Below the pieces are notes generated by a model. That model saw nothing but the letters and a program-made list of their open reading frames with translations, searched no databases and had not been told where the DNA came from. DNA of 64,000 nt from Ruegeria sp. THAF33 (lineage in GTDB: Bacteria > Pseudomonadota > Alphaproteobacteria > Rhodobacterales > Rhodobacteraceae). Positions 52,076-61,299 of this stretch are shown here, piece by piece. Location: positions 164,501-228,500 of the forward strand of contig NZ_CP045384.1 in the NCBI RefSeq assembly GCF_009363615.1, in the 5' to 3' direction. Position numbers and translations under genes: made by a program. The first letter of the stretch is position 1; the number at the start of each line of letters is the position of its first letter.

Positions 52076-53788
52076 GTGTTTTCCCTGGTTCGTCGCGCGG
52101 CTTTGTCCGTGCTGTTCATGTCGTCGGTCGCGGTTCCGGCCTTTTCGGAAACGGGCGCCGGGTCTTATCTGGCCGGGCGGCAGGCGATTTACGAAAACGA
52201 CTATTCTGCCGCTGAAAGATATTACGCTCAGGCCCTCAGGTTTGATCCCCAAAATGCGCTGTTGCAGGAAAGCGTTGTCGTTGCACGCATCGCTTTGGGG
52301 GAAGTGGCGCGCGCGCTGCCGATCGCCCAGCAGATCGAGGAAGCCAACCTTCCCAGCCAGGCAGCGCGTATGGTGATTTCGGCCAATCTGATCGCCGATG
52401 GGAGATTTGACGACCTGCTGGCCCGGGACCCTGAAACACAGGGAGTTGGCCCCCTTGTTGACGGCCTGATGATCGCCTGGGCCCATCTGGGGCAGGGCGA
52501 GATGACCAAGGCGATGGAACAGTTCGATTCTGTCGCCACACAGGATGGCCTCAGGGAATTTGCGCTTTACCACAAGGCGATGGCATTGGCGTCTATCGGC
52601 GATTTCGAAGGCGCCGAGGCGATACTTGCCGACAATGATGGAACGGTTGCCCGGTTCTCTCGTCGTGCTGCTTTGGCCCGCACCGAGATTCTGTCGCAGC
52701 TGGATCGCAACGAAGACGCCATTCAGTTTCTGGACGATGTGTTTGTGGCGGGCAGTGACCCGACCATCGAGGCGTATTTGAGCCAGTTGGCGGCGGGTGA
52801 AACACTGCCGTTCACCCATGTCCGATCCGCTCAGGACGGCATGGCCGAGATTTTTTTCACCGTCGGTGCCGCATTGAACAGCGAAGCTTCGGCCGATTAC
52901 GTTCTGCTGTACGCACGCTTGGCCAGTTTCCTGCGCCCCGATCATGTGGATGCCATTTTGCTGAGCGCGGATCTGCTGGACAACTTGCAGCAATATGATC
53001 TGGCGGTTGAGGCATACCGCCTGGTCCCGGCGGACAGCAACGATCACCATGCGGCCGAATTGGGCCGGGCCGAAGTTCTGGACCGTTCGGGAAAAACCGA
53101 TGCGGCCGTCGAGGTGTTGCAGAACCTGGCTGCGCAAGACCCTGATTTTCCGGGTGTGCATGTCGCTTTGGCAGACTTGCAGCGCCGACAGGAAAACTAT
53201 GCCGCTGCCGTGGCCTCTTATGACACTGCGATCGCGCTGACGGACAACGCGGCGGGTGGGAATTGGTTCCTGCATTATGCTCGTGGAATCAGTCATGAAA
53301 GGCTGAAGCAATGGGACCAGGCCGAAGCTGATTTCCGTCGGGCGCTGGAACTGAACCCGGATCAGCCTCAGGTTCTGAATTACCTGGGGTATTCGCTGGT
53401 TGAGCGCAAAGAAAAGCTGGATGAAGCATTGGATATGATCGAGCGCGCAGTAGCTGCGCGTCCGGACAGTGGCTATATCGTGGACAGTCTGGGTTGGGTT
53501 CTGTTCCGTCTGGGGCGTTACGATGAGGCCGTCGAACACATGGAACGTGCGGTTGAGCTGATGCCGGTGGATCCGGTGGTCAACGATCATCTGGGTGACG
53601 TCTACTGGGCTGTCGGCCGCGCGCGCGAGGCCGAGTTTCAGTGGAGCCGCGCCTTGTCCTTCATCGACCCGGAAGACACGGACGGCGAAGCCGATCCGGA
53701 TCGAATCCGGCGCAAGATCGAAGTCGGGCTGGATGCCGTTCTGGCCGAAGAAGGTTCGGAGCCATTGAAAGTCGCCAATGGAAATTAA
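52076..53788 (+). CDS. Exported tetratricopeptide repeat protein
   Basis: 570 residues with a signal peptide (MFSLVRRAALSVLFMSSVAVPAFS; start GTG at 52076). Many TPR units follow, such as GRQAIYENDYSAAERYYAQALRFDPQNA near 31-58 and ARGISHERLKQWDQAEADFRRALELNPDQP, YLGYSLVERKEKLDEALDMIERAV near the end. Resembles the family of periplasmic/outer-membrane TPR proteins seen next to ispE in Rhodobacterales. A scaffold role is likely; partner unknown. Overlaps ispE by 11 bases. Confidence 0.85.
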   Translation: MFSLVRRAALSVLFMSSVAVPAFSETGAGSYLAGRQAIYENDYSAAERYYAQALRFDPQNALLQESVVVARIALGEVARALPIAQQIEEANLPSQAARMVISANLIADGRFDDLLARDPETQGVGPLVDGLMIAWAHLGQGEMTKAMEQFDSVATQDGLREFALYHKAMALASIGDFEGAEAILADNDGTVARFSRRAALARTEILSQLDRNEDAIQFLDDVFVAGSDPTIEAYLSQLAAGETLPFTHVRSAQDGMAEIFFTVGAALNSEASADYVLLYARLASFLRPDHVDAILLSADLLDNLQQYDLAVEAYRLVPADSNDHHAAELGRAEVLDRSGKTDAAVEVLQNLAAQDPDFPGVHVALADLQRRQENYAAAVASYDTAIALTDNAAGGNWFLHYARGISHERLKQWDQAEADFRRALELNPDQPQVLNYLGYSLVERKEKLDEALDMIERAVAARPDSGYIVDSLGWVLFRLGRYDEAVEHMERAVELMPVDPVVNDHLGDVYWAVGRAREAEFQWSRALSFIDPEDTDGEADPDRIRRKIEVGLDAVLAEEGSEPLKVANGN

Positions 53789-54599
53789 GGCGTTTGCGCC
53801 CGCCAAGATCAACCTGACCCTTCATGTGACTGGCCGTCGAGACGACGGCTATCACCTGTTGGATTCGCTGGTTGTATTCGCCGATCTGGGTGATCGGCTG
53901 ACATTCACCCCCGGCCCCGAATTGTCCATGGATGTGCGCGGCGAGTTTGCCGACGGAGTCCCCACGGACAGCCGAAATCTGGTCTGGAGGGCGGCAGAAG
54001 CTGTCGGCTGGACCGGTCATATTCAACTGACCAAGTCCCTGCCCCATGGGGCGGGCATTGGCGGAGGGTCGTCTGATGCTGCGGCCACGCTTGGGGCCCT
54101 GGCAGATCAGGGCCACGACCTCCCGCAGGGCCTGCCGTTGTCATTGGGGGCGGATGTCCCCGTCTGCCTGGAAGGTCGGGCGATCAGAATGCAGGGCATT
54201 GGCGATCGTTTGACGGCGGTGAACCTTCCGCACCTGCCCGCCCTTTTGGTCAACCCGAATGTACAGGTGCCCACCGGCGCCGTTTTCAACGCGCTGGCGT
54301 CCAGAGGCAACCCGCCAATGCCTGAAAGCACACCTGAGTTTGAAAGTGCCGATGAGTGCGCCCAGTGGCTGCGCAATCAACGAAACGATCTGCAAGTGCC
54401 CGCCATGAACGTCGCACCTGAGATTGATCAGGTGTTGGACGAGTTGCAGATGACCAATCGCGCGCTCGTGGTGCGCATGTCAGGGTCAGGATCAACCTGT
54501 TTTGCGCTCTATCCGACGATGAAAGACGCGCATTTCGCGGCCTATGAGATCGGCGCAGCCCATCCTGATTGGTGGTGCCGCGCCACACAGCTCAATTGA
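53778..54599 (+). CDS. ispE: 4-diphosphocytidyl-2-C-methyl-D-erythritol kinase
   Basis: 273 residues, GHMP kinase of the MEP pathway to isoprenoids, phosphorylating CDP-ME. FAPAKINLTLHVTGRRDDGYH is the substrate end, SLPHGAGIGGGSSDAAATLG the ATP loop (motif 2), and VVRMSGSGSTCFALYP the motif 3. It feeds the polyprenyl synthase gene whose stop it meets tail to tail (8-base overlap), an apt neighbour. Confidence 0.95.
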   Translation: MEIKAFAPAKINLTLHVTGRRDDGYHLLDSLVVFADLGDRLTFTPGPELSMDVRGEFADGVPTDSRNLVWRAAEAVGWTGHIQLTKSLPHGAGIGGGSSDAAATLGALADQGHDLPQGLPLSLGADVPVCLEGRAIRMQGIGDRLTAVNLPHLPALLVNPNVQVPTGAVFNALASRGNPPMPESTPEFESADECAQWLRNQRNDLQVPAMNVAPEIDQVLDELQMTNRALVVRMSGSGSTCFALYPTMKDAHFAAYEIGAAHPDWWCRATQLN

Positions 54600-55590
54600 G
54601 ACGTGAAACCACGTAATCGGCCAATTCGCGCAACAGGCTGCGAATCTCATGATCCGGCAGCACGTCCAGCGACGTCTTGGCTTTGTTGGCCCAGCCCAAA
54701 GCGTCTTGCCGGGTTTCTTCCAGCGTGGCGTATTTGTTCATCAGCCCCAGCGCCTGATCCAGATCCCCGTCCTGTTGGCGGCCCTTTTCGATCGTACGCT
54801 CCCAGAAGGCGCGTTCTTCCGGCGTGGATTGCGCCACGGCTTTGATGACGGGCAGGGTCAGTTTCCGTTCACGGAAGTCATCGCCAACATTCTTCCCGGT
54901 CGCTTTGCTGTCGCCCTGATAATCCAACAGGTCATCGGCAATCTGGAACGCGATGCCCAGTGAATCGCCATAGTCGAAAAGCGCTTTGACCTGCTCTTCC
55001 GAGGCACCTGCGATCACGCCGCCCACTTCGGTCGCGGCTGAAAACAATGCAGCCGTCTTGCCGCGTACGACCTGAAGATAAACGTTTTCATCCGTGCGCA
55101 GATCGGTTGCGGCCGTCATTTGCAGCACTTCGCCTTCGGCAATGGTTGCAGAGGCATTGGCCAGGATATCCAGAACGCGCAGCGAGCCCGTTTCCACCAT
55201 CAGCTGGAAACTGCGTGAAAACAGGTAATCGCCAACCAGAACGCTGGATTTGTTGTCCCAAAGCAGATTGGCGGTCGGGCGGCCCCGTCGCTGTGCGCTT
55301 TCATCCACGACGTCGTCATGCAGCAGGGTGGCGGTGTGAATGAACTCGACCGTCGCAGCAAGGCGCACATGGTGGTCGCCGGAATAGCCAAACAGGCGTG
55401 CTGCGGCCAGTGTCAGCATCGGGCGCAGGCGTTTTCCACCTGCTTCGACCAGATGCCGCGTCACTTCCGGGATGCGTGGCGCATGGTCCGACGCCATCCG
55501 CGTGCGGATCAGCCCGTTCACGGCTTCCATCTCGCCCGCCAGAATTTCAGCCAGACGCTCATGCGGTTTTGAGATCATGTCGACGGTCAT
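54592..55590 (-). CDS. ispB: Polyprenyl (octa/decaprenyl) diphosphate synthase
   Basis: 332 residues. Makes the long isoprenoid tail of ubiquinone. Two aspartate-rich motifs: LLHDDVVDESAQRRG (first) and AFQIADDLLDYQGD (second), as in trans-prenyltransferases; GGKRLRPMLTLAAARLFGY is early. Product length (C50 typical for Rhodobacterales) is inferred from taxonomy. The ATG at 55590 follows AGGAGTGTG. Converges with ispE. Confidence 0.94.
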   Translation of the reverse strand: MTVDMISKPHERLAEILAGEMEAVNGLIRTRMASDHAPRIPEVTRHLVEAGGKRLRPMLTLAAARLFGYSGDHHVRLAATVEFIHTATLLHDDVVDESAQRRGRPTANLLWDNKSSVLVGDYLFSRSFQLMVETGSLRVLDILANASATIAEGEVLQMTAATDLRTDENVYLQVVRGKTAALFSAATEVGGVIAGASEEQVKALFDYGDSLGIAFQIADDLLDYQGDSKATGKNVGDDFRERKLTLPVIKAVAQSTPEERAFWERTIEKGRQQDGDLDQALGLMNKYATLEETRQDALGWANKAKTSLDVLPDHEIRSLLRELADYVVSRLN

Positions 55591-55646
55591 CACACTCCTG
55601 ATACAAGGCTCGACTTTCGCCTCGCCTTGCCCTTACATCCATCCCC

Positions 55647-55862
55647 ATGAAAGAACTGTTGCGCAGTACCGATCCGACAATCCTGGCCTTTGCATCCGCT
55701 CTCCTTGAGGGCGAGGATATAGACTGCTTTCAGATGGACGTAAATATGAGCATCCTCGAAGGTGGTATCGGGATCTTTCCCCGTCGACTGATGGTTCGGT
55801 CCGAAGACCTGACCCGTGCCGAGCGTGTGATGCGCGACAACGAAATCCCGCTGGGCCGATGA
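55647..55862 (+). CDS. DUF2007 domain protein
   Basis: 71 residues. MKELLRSTDPTILAFASALL and ECFQMDVNMSILEGGIGIFP match the DUF2007 family, described as a putative signal-transducing protein; it is small, soluble and with no known partner. Overlaps the following methyltransferase start by four bases, so is cotranscribed; a role in modification may be the reason. Confidence 0.8.
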   Translation: MKELLRSTDPTILAFASALLEGEDIDCFQMDVNMSILEGGIGIFPRRLMVRSEDLTRAERVMRDNEIPLGR

Positions 55863-56638
55863 TGCGCTTTGACGACAATGAATTGACGTGCAACGATTTC
55901 CTTGGTGGCCGGGTGCGATTGCTGCAACCTGCGTCAGGTTACCGCGCCGGAGTAGACCCTGTTCTGCTTGCCGCATCCGTCCCTGCAAAGGCCGGGCAAT
56001 CCGTGCTGGAACTGGGATGTGGCGCGGGGGCTGCCATTCTGTGCCTGTCCGCGCGGGTACCGGGGCTGCAAATGGTTGGGATCGAATTGCAACCGGCCTA
56101 CGCGGAGCTGGCCCGCCGCAATTCTGAAATCAACGGCTGTGATCTGGACGTGATCGAGGCTGACCTGAACGCTTTGCCTGATGACCTCCGACAGCGTCGC
56201 TTTGATCACGTTATCGCGAACCCGCCTTATTACCGTTCTGGGGCGCATAGCCCCGCCAGCGACACAGGGCGGAGCATTGCCCTGGGTGAAAATACGCCTC
56301 TAATTGACTGGATCACCGTGGCGGCCAAACGCCTTGCCCCTCGGGGGTTCCTGCACATGATCCAGAAAGCCGACCGTCTTCCCGATATGCTGACGGCTTG
56401 TGAAGGGAAACTGGGTTCAATCGAGGTGCTGCCGCTCAGCGCGCGGGTGGGCCGCGAGGCCGAACTGGTCATCCTGAGCGCCCGCAAAGGGGGACGCGCG
56501 GCATTTCGCCTCCATGCGCCTTTGATTCTGCACGCTGGTGAGCGCCACGAAAAAGACGGTGAAAGCTATACCGAGGCGGTCTCAGCCGTGCTTCGACACG
56601 CCGCTCCGTTGCCTCGGAACTTGTGCCATCGGCAATGA
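55859..56638 (+). CDS. Class I SAM-dependent methyltransferase, TrmN6-like
   Basis: 259 residues. The SAM loop is VLELGCGAGAAILCLSAR, then GIELQPAYAELARRN and the catalytic NPPYYRSG typical of N6-adenine or N5-glutamine methyltransferases. Closest in design to tRNA1(Val) (adenine37-N6)-methyltransferase (YfiC/TrmN6), but other targets cannot be excluded. Start ATG at 55859 overlaps DUF2007; an ATG follows it at 55862. Confidence 0.85.
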   Translation: MMRFDDNELTCNDFLGGRVRLLQPASGYRAGVDPVLLAASVPAKAGQSVLELGCGAGAAILCLSARVPGLQMVGIELQPAYAELARRNSEINGCDLDVIEADLNALPDDLRQRRFDHVIANPPYYRSGAHSPASDTGRSIALGENTPLIDWITVAAKRLAPRGFLHMIQKADRLPDMLTACEGKLGSIEVLPLSARVGREAELVILSARKGGRAAFRLHAPLILHAGERHEKDGESYTEAVSAVLRHAAPLPRNLCHRQ

Positions 56639-56753
56639 CCAGCCGAATTTGTCGGATTTGTTACAGATTCTGTGCGTCTGCAGCGTGACAGGGTGGAAAC
56701 GATGTGGTCAAATTCTTACGTGACATACAGACACATAAACAAGGAGGATCGCA

Positions 56754-56918
56754 ATGAGCGTGAGCGCACATCTGACGGAACTGAAGAAAAAGCACGAATC
56801 TCTCGGTCTAGAAGTAGAACAAGCCCAACGCTCGCCAGGTATCGATGATCTCCATATTGCTCAGTTGAAAAAGCAGAAGCTCAAGCTGAAAGAAGAGATC
56901 GAACGCCTGTCCGCTTAA
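56754..56918 (+). CDS. DUF465 (YdcH-like) small coiled-coil protein
   Basis: 54 residues, a single predicted coiled coil: SVSAHLTELKKKHESLGLEV, then IDDLHIAQLKKQKLKLKEEI. Matches the DUF465/YdcH family of unknown function, common in Proteobacteria. A very strong AAGGAGG site precedes the ATG at 56754, so it should be well translated. Its stop overlaps the converging EamA gene by four bases. Confidence 0.85.
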   Translation: MSVSAHLTELKKKHESLGLEVEQAQRSPGIDDLHIAQLKKQKLKLKEEIERLSA

Positions 56919-57781
56919 GTTTTCAGGCTGGCGCGGGCCGCTATCAAGGCCCCGCCGGTGATCAGAAAGGCCGCGATCGCAAGCCCCCAGGACGGGGTCG
57001 CGATCCCGGCCACTACCAAAGCAAGGGTCGACAGTAACGGGGCCGCATAGGATGAGGTTCCGAGAATTTGAATGTCGCCTTGCTTGACGCCAATGTCCCA
57101 GACGTAGAACGCCAGCCCGACGGGCCCAAGGCCGAGTGCCAGCACCGACGCCCAGCCCAGTACCGTATCGGGCAGTACAGTGTCTTCCACCGCCAGATGC
57201 AGCAGACCCGAAGCCGATGCAGCCGCAAGGCAGAAAATTGCGACGGAACTGGTCGGCGTGCCTTCCAGTCTGCGTGATAGAACGGAATAGCCCGACCATG
57301 TCAGTGCGCACAGCAAAGCCAATGCGTATCCAGGCAGGTATTGGGCCTGAAAGCCCGCGCCGCCACCCCCGGCAATGATGACAGCGGCCCCTGCGAATCC
57401 AAGGCAGGCCCCGATCAGGTGGCCGATACGCAGATGTTCACCCGGAAGCAGGCCCGACAGAAGCACAATGAGCAGAGGCCAGAGATATGCGATCAGCCCG
57501 GCCTCGGCAGCCGGCGCCATGCGCAGGGCCGAAAAATACAGCGCGTGATAGCCAAACAGGCCCAATGCGCCAAACAGGTAGGTCGTCCAGGGGACTTGCT
57601 TTAGATCGCTCAGACCACCTGTCGCCGTCGCCCAGACAAGCCCAAGCGCTCCACCAATCGAAAAGCAGATCGTGTTCAGCAGCAGGGGCGGCGTGGGCGC
57701 CGACCCGACAGTGAACAACGCCAGCAAGGCCCATAGCAAGACAGCCACGAAGCCGATGGCCGTTGCGCGCATTTTGGTCAT
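56915..57781 (-). CDS. EamA/DMT family transporter
   Basis: 288 residues, ten hydrophobic helices in two EamA halves (GFVAVLLWALLALFTVGSAP, ALAPLGLFGYHALYFSALRM-type segment, VSLALVVAGIATPSW-type). Substrate unknown; some export amino acids or metabolites. Start ATG overlaps the LysR stop, so it is probably controlled by, and cotranscribed with, that regulator. Confidence 0.87.
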   Translation of the reverse strand: MTKMRATAIGFVAVLLWALLALFTVGSAPTPPLLLNTICFSIGGALGLVWATATGGLSDLKQVPWTTYLFGALGLFGYHALYFSALRMAPAAEAGLIAYLWPLLIVLLSGLLPGEHLRIGHLIGACLGFAGAAVIIAGGGGAGFQAQYLPGYALALLCALTWSGYSVLSRRLEGTPTSSVAIFCLAAASASGLLHLAVEDTVLPDTVLGWASVLALGLGPVGLAFYVWDIGVKQGDIQILGTSSYAAPLLSTLALVVAGIATPSWGLAIAAFLITGGALIAARASLKT

Positions 57782-58725
57782 GGGCGGGAAACCTCTTCAA
57801 TCGGTATGATTCTGAACTCATCCGATATATGCGCGGTTTTTTCAATCTCGGTCAGGAACCAATCGCGAAACGCCGCGATCTGAGGTTTCTTTTCAGCCCC
57901 CGGCAGGCACAGAAACCGGAACCGGCCTTGTGTTTCCAGGGCCACCTTGAACGGCGCAACCAAGCGGCCTTCGGTCAGGTCCTTGAGAATCATGGCGCGT
58001 CGCCCCAGTGCCACGCCGACACCGGCAACAGCGGCATCAATCGCGTGATCTGCATTGGAAAAATGCGCGCCATGGGTCGGAGTGAAATCCATTCCGACAG
58101 CACGGAACCAAGCGGGCCAATCACAAGGCGGGGTCAGAAAGCTGATCGAATCGTCATGGATCAGCGGGGCCCCTTCAAGGCTTTCCGGCGTGGTGAATTG
58201 TTCCGCAAGTTCCGGCGTCATTACAGGGGTCAGCCATTCCTTTCTGACGGGAACGGAATACAGCCCGTCATCGGCCGAATTCCCGAAGCGGATGGCGACG
58301 TCCACGTCGTCCCGTTCCAGATCCATGTTGCGCAGCGTGGCCGAGAATTTCAGATCGATCTCGGGATGCGCCCGAGCAAATTCGTAAAGCCGCGGCGCCA
58401 GCCACTTGGCGGTCAAAGCTGGGCCCGCGGTGACGGTCAGGCTTGTGTCATCTTCCTGTCTGCGCACCGCACGCCATGCGGCTTGCAAGGTGGCAAACCC
58501 ATCTGCCGCACCAGGCGCAAGGGCACGGCCCGCCTCGGTCAGTTCTACGGCGCGGTTCAGACGACGAAACAGCGGCCTACCAAGGTGTTCTTCAAGCGAC
58601 TTGATCTGAAACGACAGGGCAGCTGGCGTCACATGCAGCTCTTCCGCCGCCTTCGAAAAAGACATGTGCCGGGCTGCGGCGTCAAAAGCACGCAACGCGG
58701 TCAGCGGAGGCAGATAGTCACTCAT
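57778..58725 (-). CDS. LysR-type regulator, GcvA-like
   Basis: 315 residues. HTH: LRAFDAAARHMSFSKAAEEL with the GcvA-typical LHVTPAALSFQIKSLEEHLG and LFRRLNRAVELTEAG. The effector-binding half follows (TAGPALTAKWLAPRLYEFAR, DVAIRFGNSADDGLYSVPVR). It sits ahead of the EamA transporter and divergent from a 36-codon gene, both candidate targets. The 110-base gap from 58726 to 58835 has an A/T-rich stretch fitting its operator. Confidence 0.92.
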   Translation of the reverse strand: MSDYLPPLTALRAFDAAARHMSFSKAAEELHVTPAALSFQIKSLEEHLGRPLFRRLNRAVELTEAGRALAPGAADGFATLQAAWRAVRRQEDDTSLTVTAGPALTAKWLAPRLYEFARAHPEIDLKFSATLRNMDLERDDVDVAIRFGNSADDGLYSVPVRKEWLTPVMTPELAEQFTTPESLEGAPLIHDDSISFLTPPCDWPAWFRAVGMDFTPTHGAHFSNADHAIDAAVAGVGVALGRRAMILKDLTEGRLVAPFKVALETQGRFRFLCLPGAEKKPQIAAFRDWFLTEIEKTAHISDEFRIIPIEEVSRP

Positions 58726-58835
58726 AGTGAAGAAAAACTTAACTGAAGTCTCAAGAAAGCTCGTTTGTCGTGTTTGTTTTTAGCCTCCATATTCACATCA
58801 GGTCAAACAAAACTGATTTGAAAAAGGAGACTGCC

Positions 58836-58946
58836 ATGATCGAGATGACGACGAATCCCGCCGCCCAGATGGCGATCCTGCGTGCCCACCAAGAGCGCAG
58901 CAGGGTGGTCTGGCAGTTTTGCGGATGGATATTCGGTTCCCGCTGA
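58836..58946 (+). CDS. Unknown 36-residue small protein beside LysR
   Basis: Begins MIEMTTNPAAQMAILRAHQE and ends VVWQFCGWIFGSR. Not recognised. AAAAAGGAGACTGCC gives an excellent ribosome site six bases before the ATG, and 33 bases after the stop a strong intrinsic terminator follows, so the gene is a self-contained transcription unit. The carboxy half is aromatic and hydrophobic with a lone Cys (WQFCGWIF), which could associate with membranes or a protein. It could instead be part of a small RNA. It diverges from LysR, a candidate regulator. Confidence 0.6.
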   Translation: MIEMTTNPAAQMAILRAHQERSRVVWQFCGWIFGSR

Positions 58947-58978
58947 TCGCAGCGCGCGCGTTCTTACGGGATCAGAAA

Positions 58979-59010
58979 GGGCCGGCCCAAAAGGACCGGC
59001 CCGTTTTTTG
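58979..59010 (+). terminator. Rho-independent terminator of the 36-residue gene
   Basis: GGGCCGG (58979-58985) / CCGGCCC (58996-59002) with a ten-base loop, then GTTTTTTG (59003-59010): intrinsic terminator on the plus strand. It may also help end phbB transcripts from the minus side. Confidence 0.85.
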
Positions 59011-59024
59011 TTCACAAGTCTGGA

Positions 59025-59747
59025 TCAGACGAAGAATTGCGCACCGTTGGCCGAGATCGTCGAACCGTTGATGAACTGCGAATCGTCCGATGCCAGGAAG
59101 ACCACGCAGCGGGCGATTTCCTCTGGCTCACCCAGGCGGCCGGCCGGGATCTGGCCAATGATGGACTCGCGCACCTTCTCGGGCACAGCCATGACCATTT
59201 CGGTTGCGATATAGCCGGGGCAGATCGCGTTGGCAGTGATCCCCGCCCGCGCGCCTTCCTGCGCCAGGGATTTCACGATGCCCAGGTCACCCGCCTTGGT
59301 CGCTGCATAGTTCACCTGAGCGAACTGGCCTTTCTGACCGTTGATCGAGCTGATGACGATGACACGGCCGAACTTGCGCTCGCGCATGCCGGGCCAAATG
59401 GGGTGCACGGTGTTGAACACGCCAGTCAGGTTGGTGTCGATCACGTCTTTCCACTGATCCGGCGTCATTTTGTGGAACGGTGCATCGCGGGTGATGCCTG
59501 CATTGGCGACGACCACATCGATGGGGCCAACCTCAGCTTCAACCTTTTCGATGCCCGCTTTGGATTCGTCATAATCCGCGACGTTCCACTTGTAGGTCTT
59601 GATCCCGGTTTCTTCGGTGAATTTTGCGGCTGCTTCGTCGTTCCCTGCATAGGTGGCCGCAACGTTATATCCTTCGGCTTTTAGCGCCTTGGAAATTGCT
59701 GCGCCAATGCCGCGGGAACCGCCAGTTACGAGTGCTGTTCGTGCCAT
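59025..59747 (-). CDS. phbB: Acetoacetyl-CoA reductase
   Basis: 240-residue NADPH-dependent short-chain dehydrogenase making (R)-3-hydroxybutyryl-CoA, the monomer for PHB. NADPH loop VTGGSRGIGAAISKALKAEG, the PhbB-type KTYKWNVADYDE, and active-site SSINGQKGQFAQVNYAATKAG (Ser, Tyr, Lys). The closing part INGSTISANGAQFFV lines the PhbB type. AAGGAGTCATAA precedes the ATG. Paired with phbA 190 bases upstream; a terminator lies between. Confidence 0.95.
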   Translation of the reverse strand: MARTALVTGGSRGIGAAISKALKAEGYNVAATYAGNDEAAAKFTEETGIKTYKWNVADYDESKAGIEKVEAEVGPIDVVVANAGITRDAPFHKMTPDQWKDVIDTNLTGVFNTVHPIWPGMRERKFGRVIVISSINGQKGQFAQVNYAATKAGDLGIVKSLAQEGARAGITANAICPGYIATEMVMAVPEKVRESIIGQIPAGRLGEPEEIARCVVFLASDDSQFINGSTISANGAQFFV

Positions 59748-59883
59748 TTATGACTCCTTCAATTTTAGTCGTCTTAGTAATGCTGTTACTCTGAGAGATG
59801 GTTGTGCGCAATATTGTTTCGTCTTGAATCTCGGTTTCCGGGCGGCAATATCGTCGCATCCAAGGGTTAGAACCTCAATGTAA

Positions 59884-59909
59884 CAAAAAAAGGCGCCCAC
59901 TGGGCGCCT
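59884..59909 (-). terminator. Rho-independent terminator of phbA
   Basis: On the minus strand AGGCGCCC (59909-59902) and GGGCGCCT (59898-59891) close a stem with a three-base loop and run into a row of T (59890-59884). It follows the phbA stop by 25 bases, so phbB must have its own promoter in 59748-59883. Confidence 0.85.
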
Positions 59910-59933
59910 AATTCTATTTGATTGTCAAAGCGC

Positions 59934-61109
59934 TTAGTCGCGCTCCACACAAAGGGCAACGCCCATGCCACCGCCGATGCACAAGGTCGCCAGACCCTTT
60001 TTTGCATCGCGTCGCTTCATTTCGAACAACAGGGTGTTCAAAACACGGCACCCCGAAGCACCGATCGGATGGCCGATGGCAATGGCGCCGCCGTTTACGT
60101 TCACGATCGACGGATCCCAGCCCATATCCTTGTTAACCGCGCAAGCCTGCGCGGCAAAGGCTTCGTTGGCTTCGACCAGGTCCAGATCGTCTACCGACCA
60201 GCCTGCTTTTTCCAGTGCCTTGCGCGATGCATAGATCGGGCCGACGCCCATGATCGAAGGGTCCAGACCGGCGGTCGCATAGGACGCGATGCGCGCCAGA
60301 GGTTCGATTCCCCGCTTTTCGGCGTTTTCGGCTGACATCAGCAGCGTCGCGGCCGCACCGTCGTTCAATCCCGAGGCGTTGGCAGCTGTGACCGAACCGT
60401 CCTTGGTGAAGGCCGGACGCAGTTTGGCCATCGCCTCCATGGTTGCGCCATGACGGATGTATTCGTCCTTGTCCATCACGATGTCGCCTTTGCGGGTCTT
60501 GATGGTGAAGGGCACGATTTCGTCTGCGAACTTGCCGGCCTTTTGGGCTGCTTCGGCCTTGTTCTGCGAAGCAACGGCGAATTCATCCTGCATCTCGCGG
60601 CTAATCTGCCATTTCTGTGCAACATTCTCGGCAGTCTGACCCATGTGATAGCCGTTGAAAGCATCCCACAAGCCATCGCGGATCATCGTGTCGATATACT
60701 TCATGTCGCCCATCTTGTGACCGGCGCGCAGCGCGGCGGCGTGGGGTGACAGCGTCATGTTTTCCTGACCACCAGCAGCGACGATTTCCGCGTCTCCCAG
60801 CTGAATATGCTGGGCGCCCAAAGCAACGGCGCGCAGGCCCGAGCCACAAACCTGATTGATGCCCCATGCGGCGCTTTCCTGTGGCAGGCCGGCATTGATA
60901 TGCGCCTGTCGCGCGGGATTCTGGCCTTGGGCGGCAGTCAGAACCTGACCCATAATGGTTTCGCTGACTTCGCCTTTTTCCACTCCGGCGCGCTCGACAA
61001 CTGCTTCCAGAACGGCAGCGCCCAGATCATGGGCAGGTGTGTTCGCAAACGAACCACTGAAGCTGCCAACACCTGTTCGTGCGGCGGATGCGATTACTAC
61101 GTTGGTCAT
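59934..61109 (-). CDS. phbA: Acetyl-CoA acetyltransferase (beta-ketothiolase)
   Basis: 391 residues, condenses two acetyl-CoA to acetoacetyl-CoA for PHB synthesis or works in reverse. Thiolase features: [20 protein letters not shown] with the acyl-accepting Cys, [20 protein letters not shown] with His, and [15 protein letters not shown] with the second Cys. With phbB it makes the PHB precursor; phaC, phaP, phaR are not in this window. Confidence 0.96.
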   Translation of the reverse strand: MTNVVIASAARTGVGSFSGSFANTPAHDLGAAVLEAVVERAGVEKGEVSETIMGQVLTAAQGQNPARQAHINAGLPQESAAWGINQVCGSGLRAVALGAQHIQLGDAEIVAAGGQENMTLSPHAAALRAGHKMGDMKYIDTMIRDGLWDAFNGYHMGQTAENVAQKWQISREMQDEFAVASQNKAEAAQKAGKFADEIVPFTIKTRKGDIVMDKDEYIRHGATMEAMAKLRPAFTKDGSVTAANASGLNDGAAATLLMSAENAEKRGIEPLARIASYATAGLDPSIMGVGPIYASRKALEKAGWSVDDLDLVEANEAFAAQACAVNKDMGWDPSIVNVNGGAIAIGHPIGASGCRVLNTLLFEMKRRDAKKGLATLCIGGGMGVALCVERD

Positions 61110-61230
61110 ATGATCAGTCCTTTACCGTCATGGGCCAGCGGAATTTCTGACGGCGCAGGTCGAAAGGTGTCCTTTCGAAACAAGAGCGCCCCGTGATCCC
61201 CCGCTCAAGTACTCTTGCAATAGCGTAACG

Positions 61231-61242
61231 CTGCACATGCAG
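61231..61242. promoter_or_regulatory. Candidate PhaR-type operator upstream of phbA
   Basis: CTGCA-CA-TGCAG, five-base arms around a two-base centre, lies 122 bases before the phbA start, with another GCAGC at 61250. PhaR repressors of PHB genes in Paracoccus are known to bind TGC-rich CTGC...GCAG sites. Not proven for this genome. Confidence 0.35.
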
Positions 61243-61299
61243 CAACGGGCAGCTTGTCTCAGTGTCGGAAATGGTAGGAAAATGTCGATGAACAGGCAA

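Noticed and set aside
52040..53812. 590-residue open frame opposite the TPR gene
   Set aside because: Full-length antisense frame of a signal-peptide TPR protein whose repeats are plainly on the plus strand.
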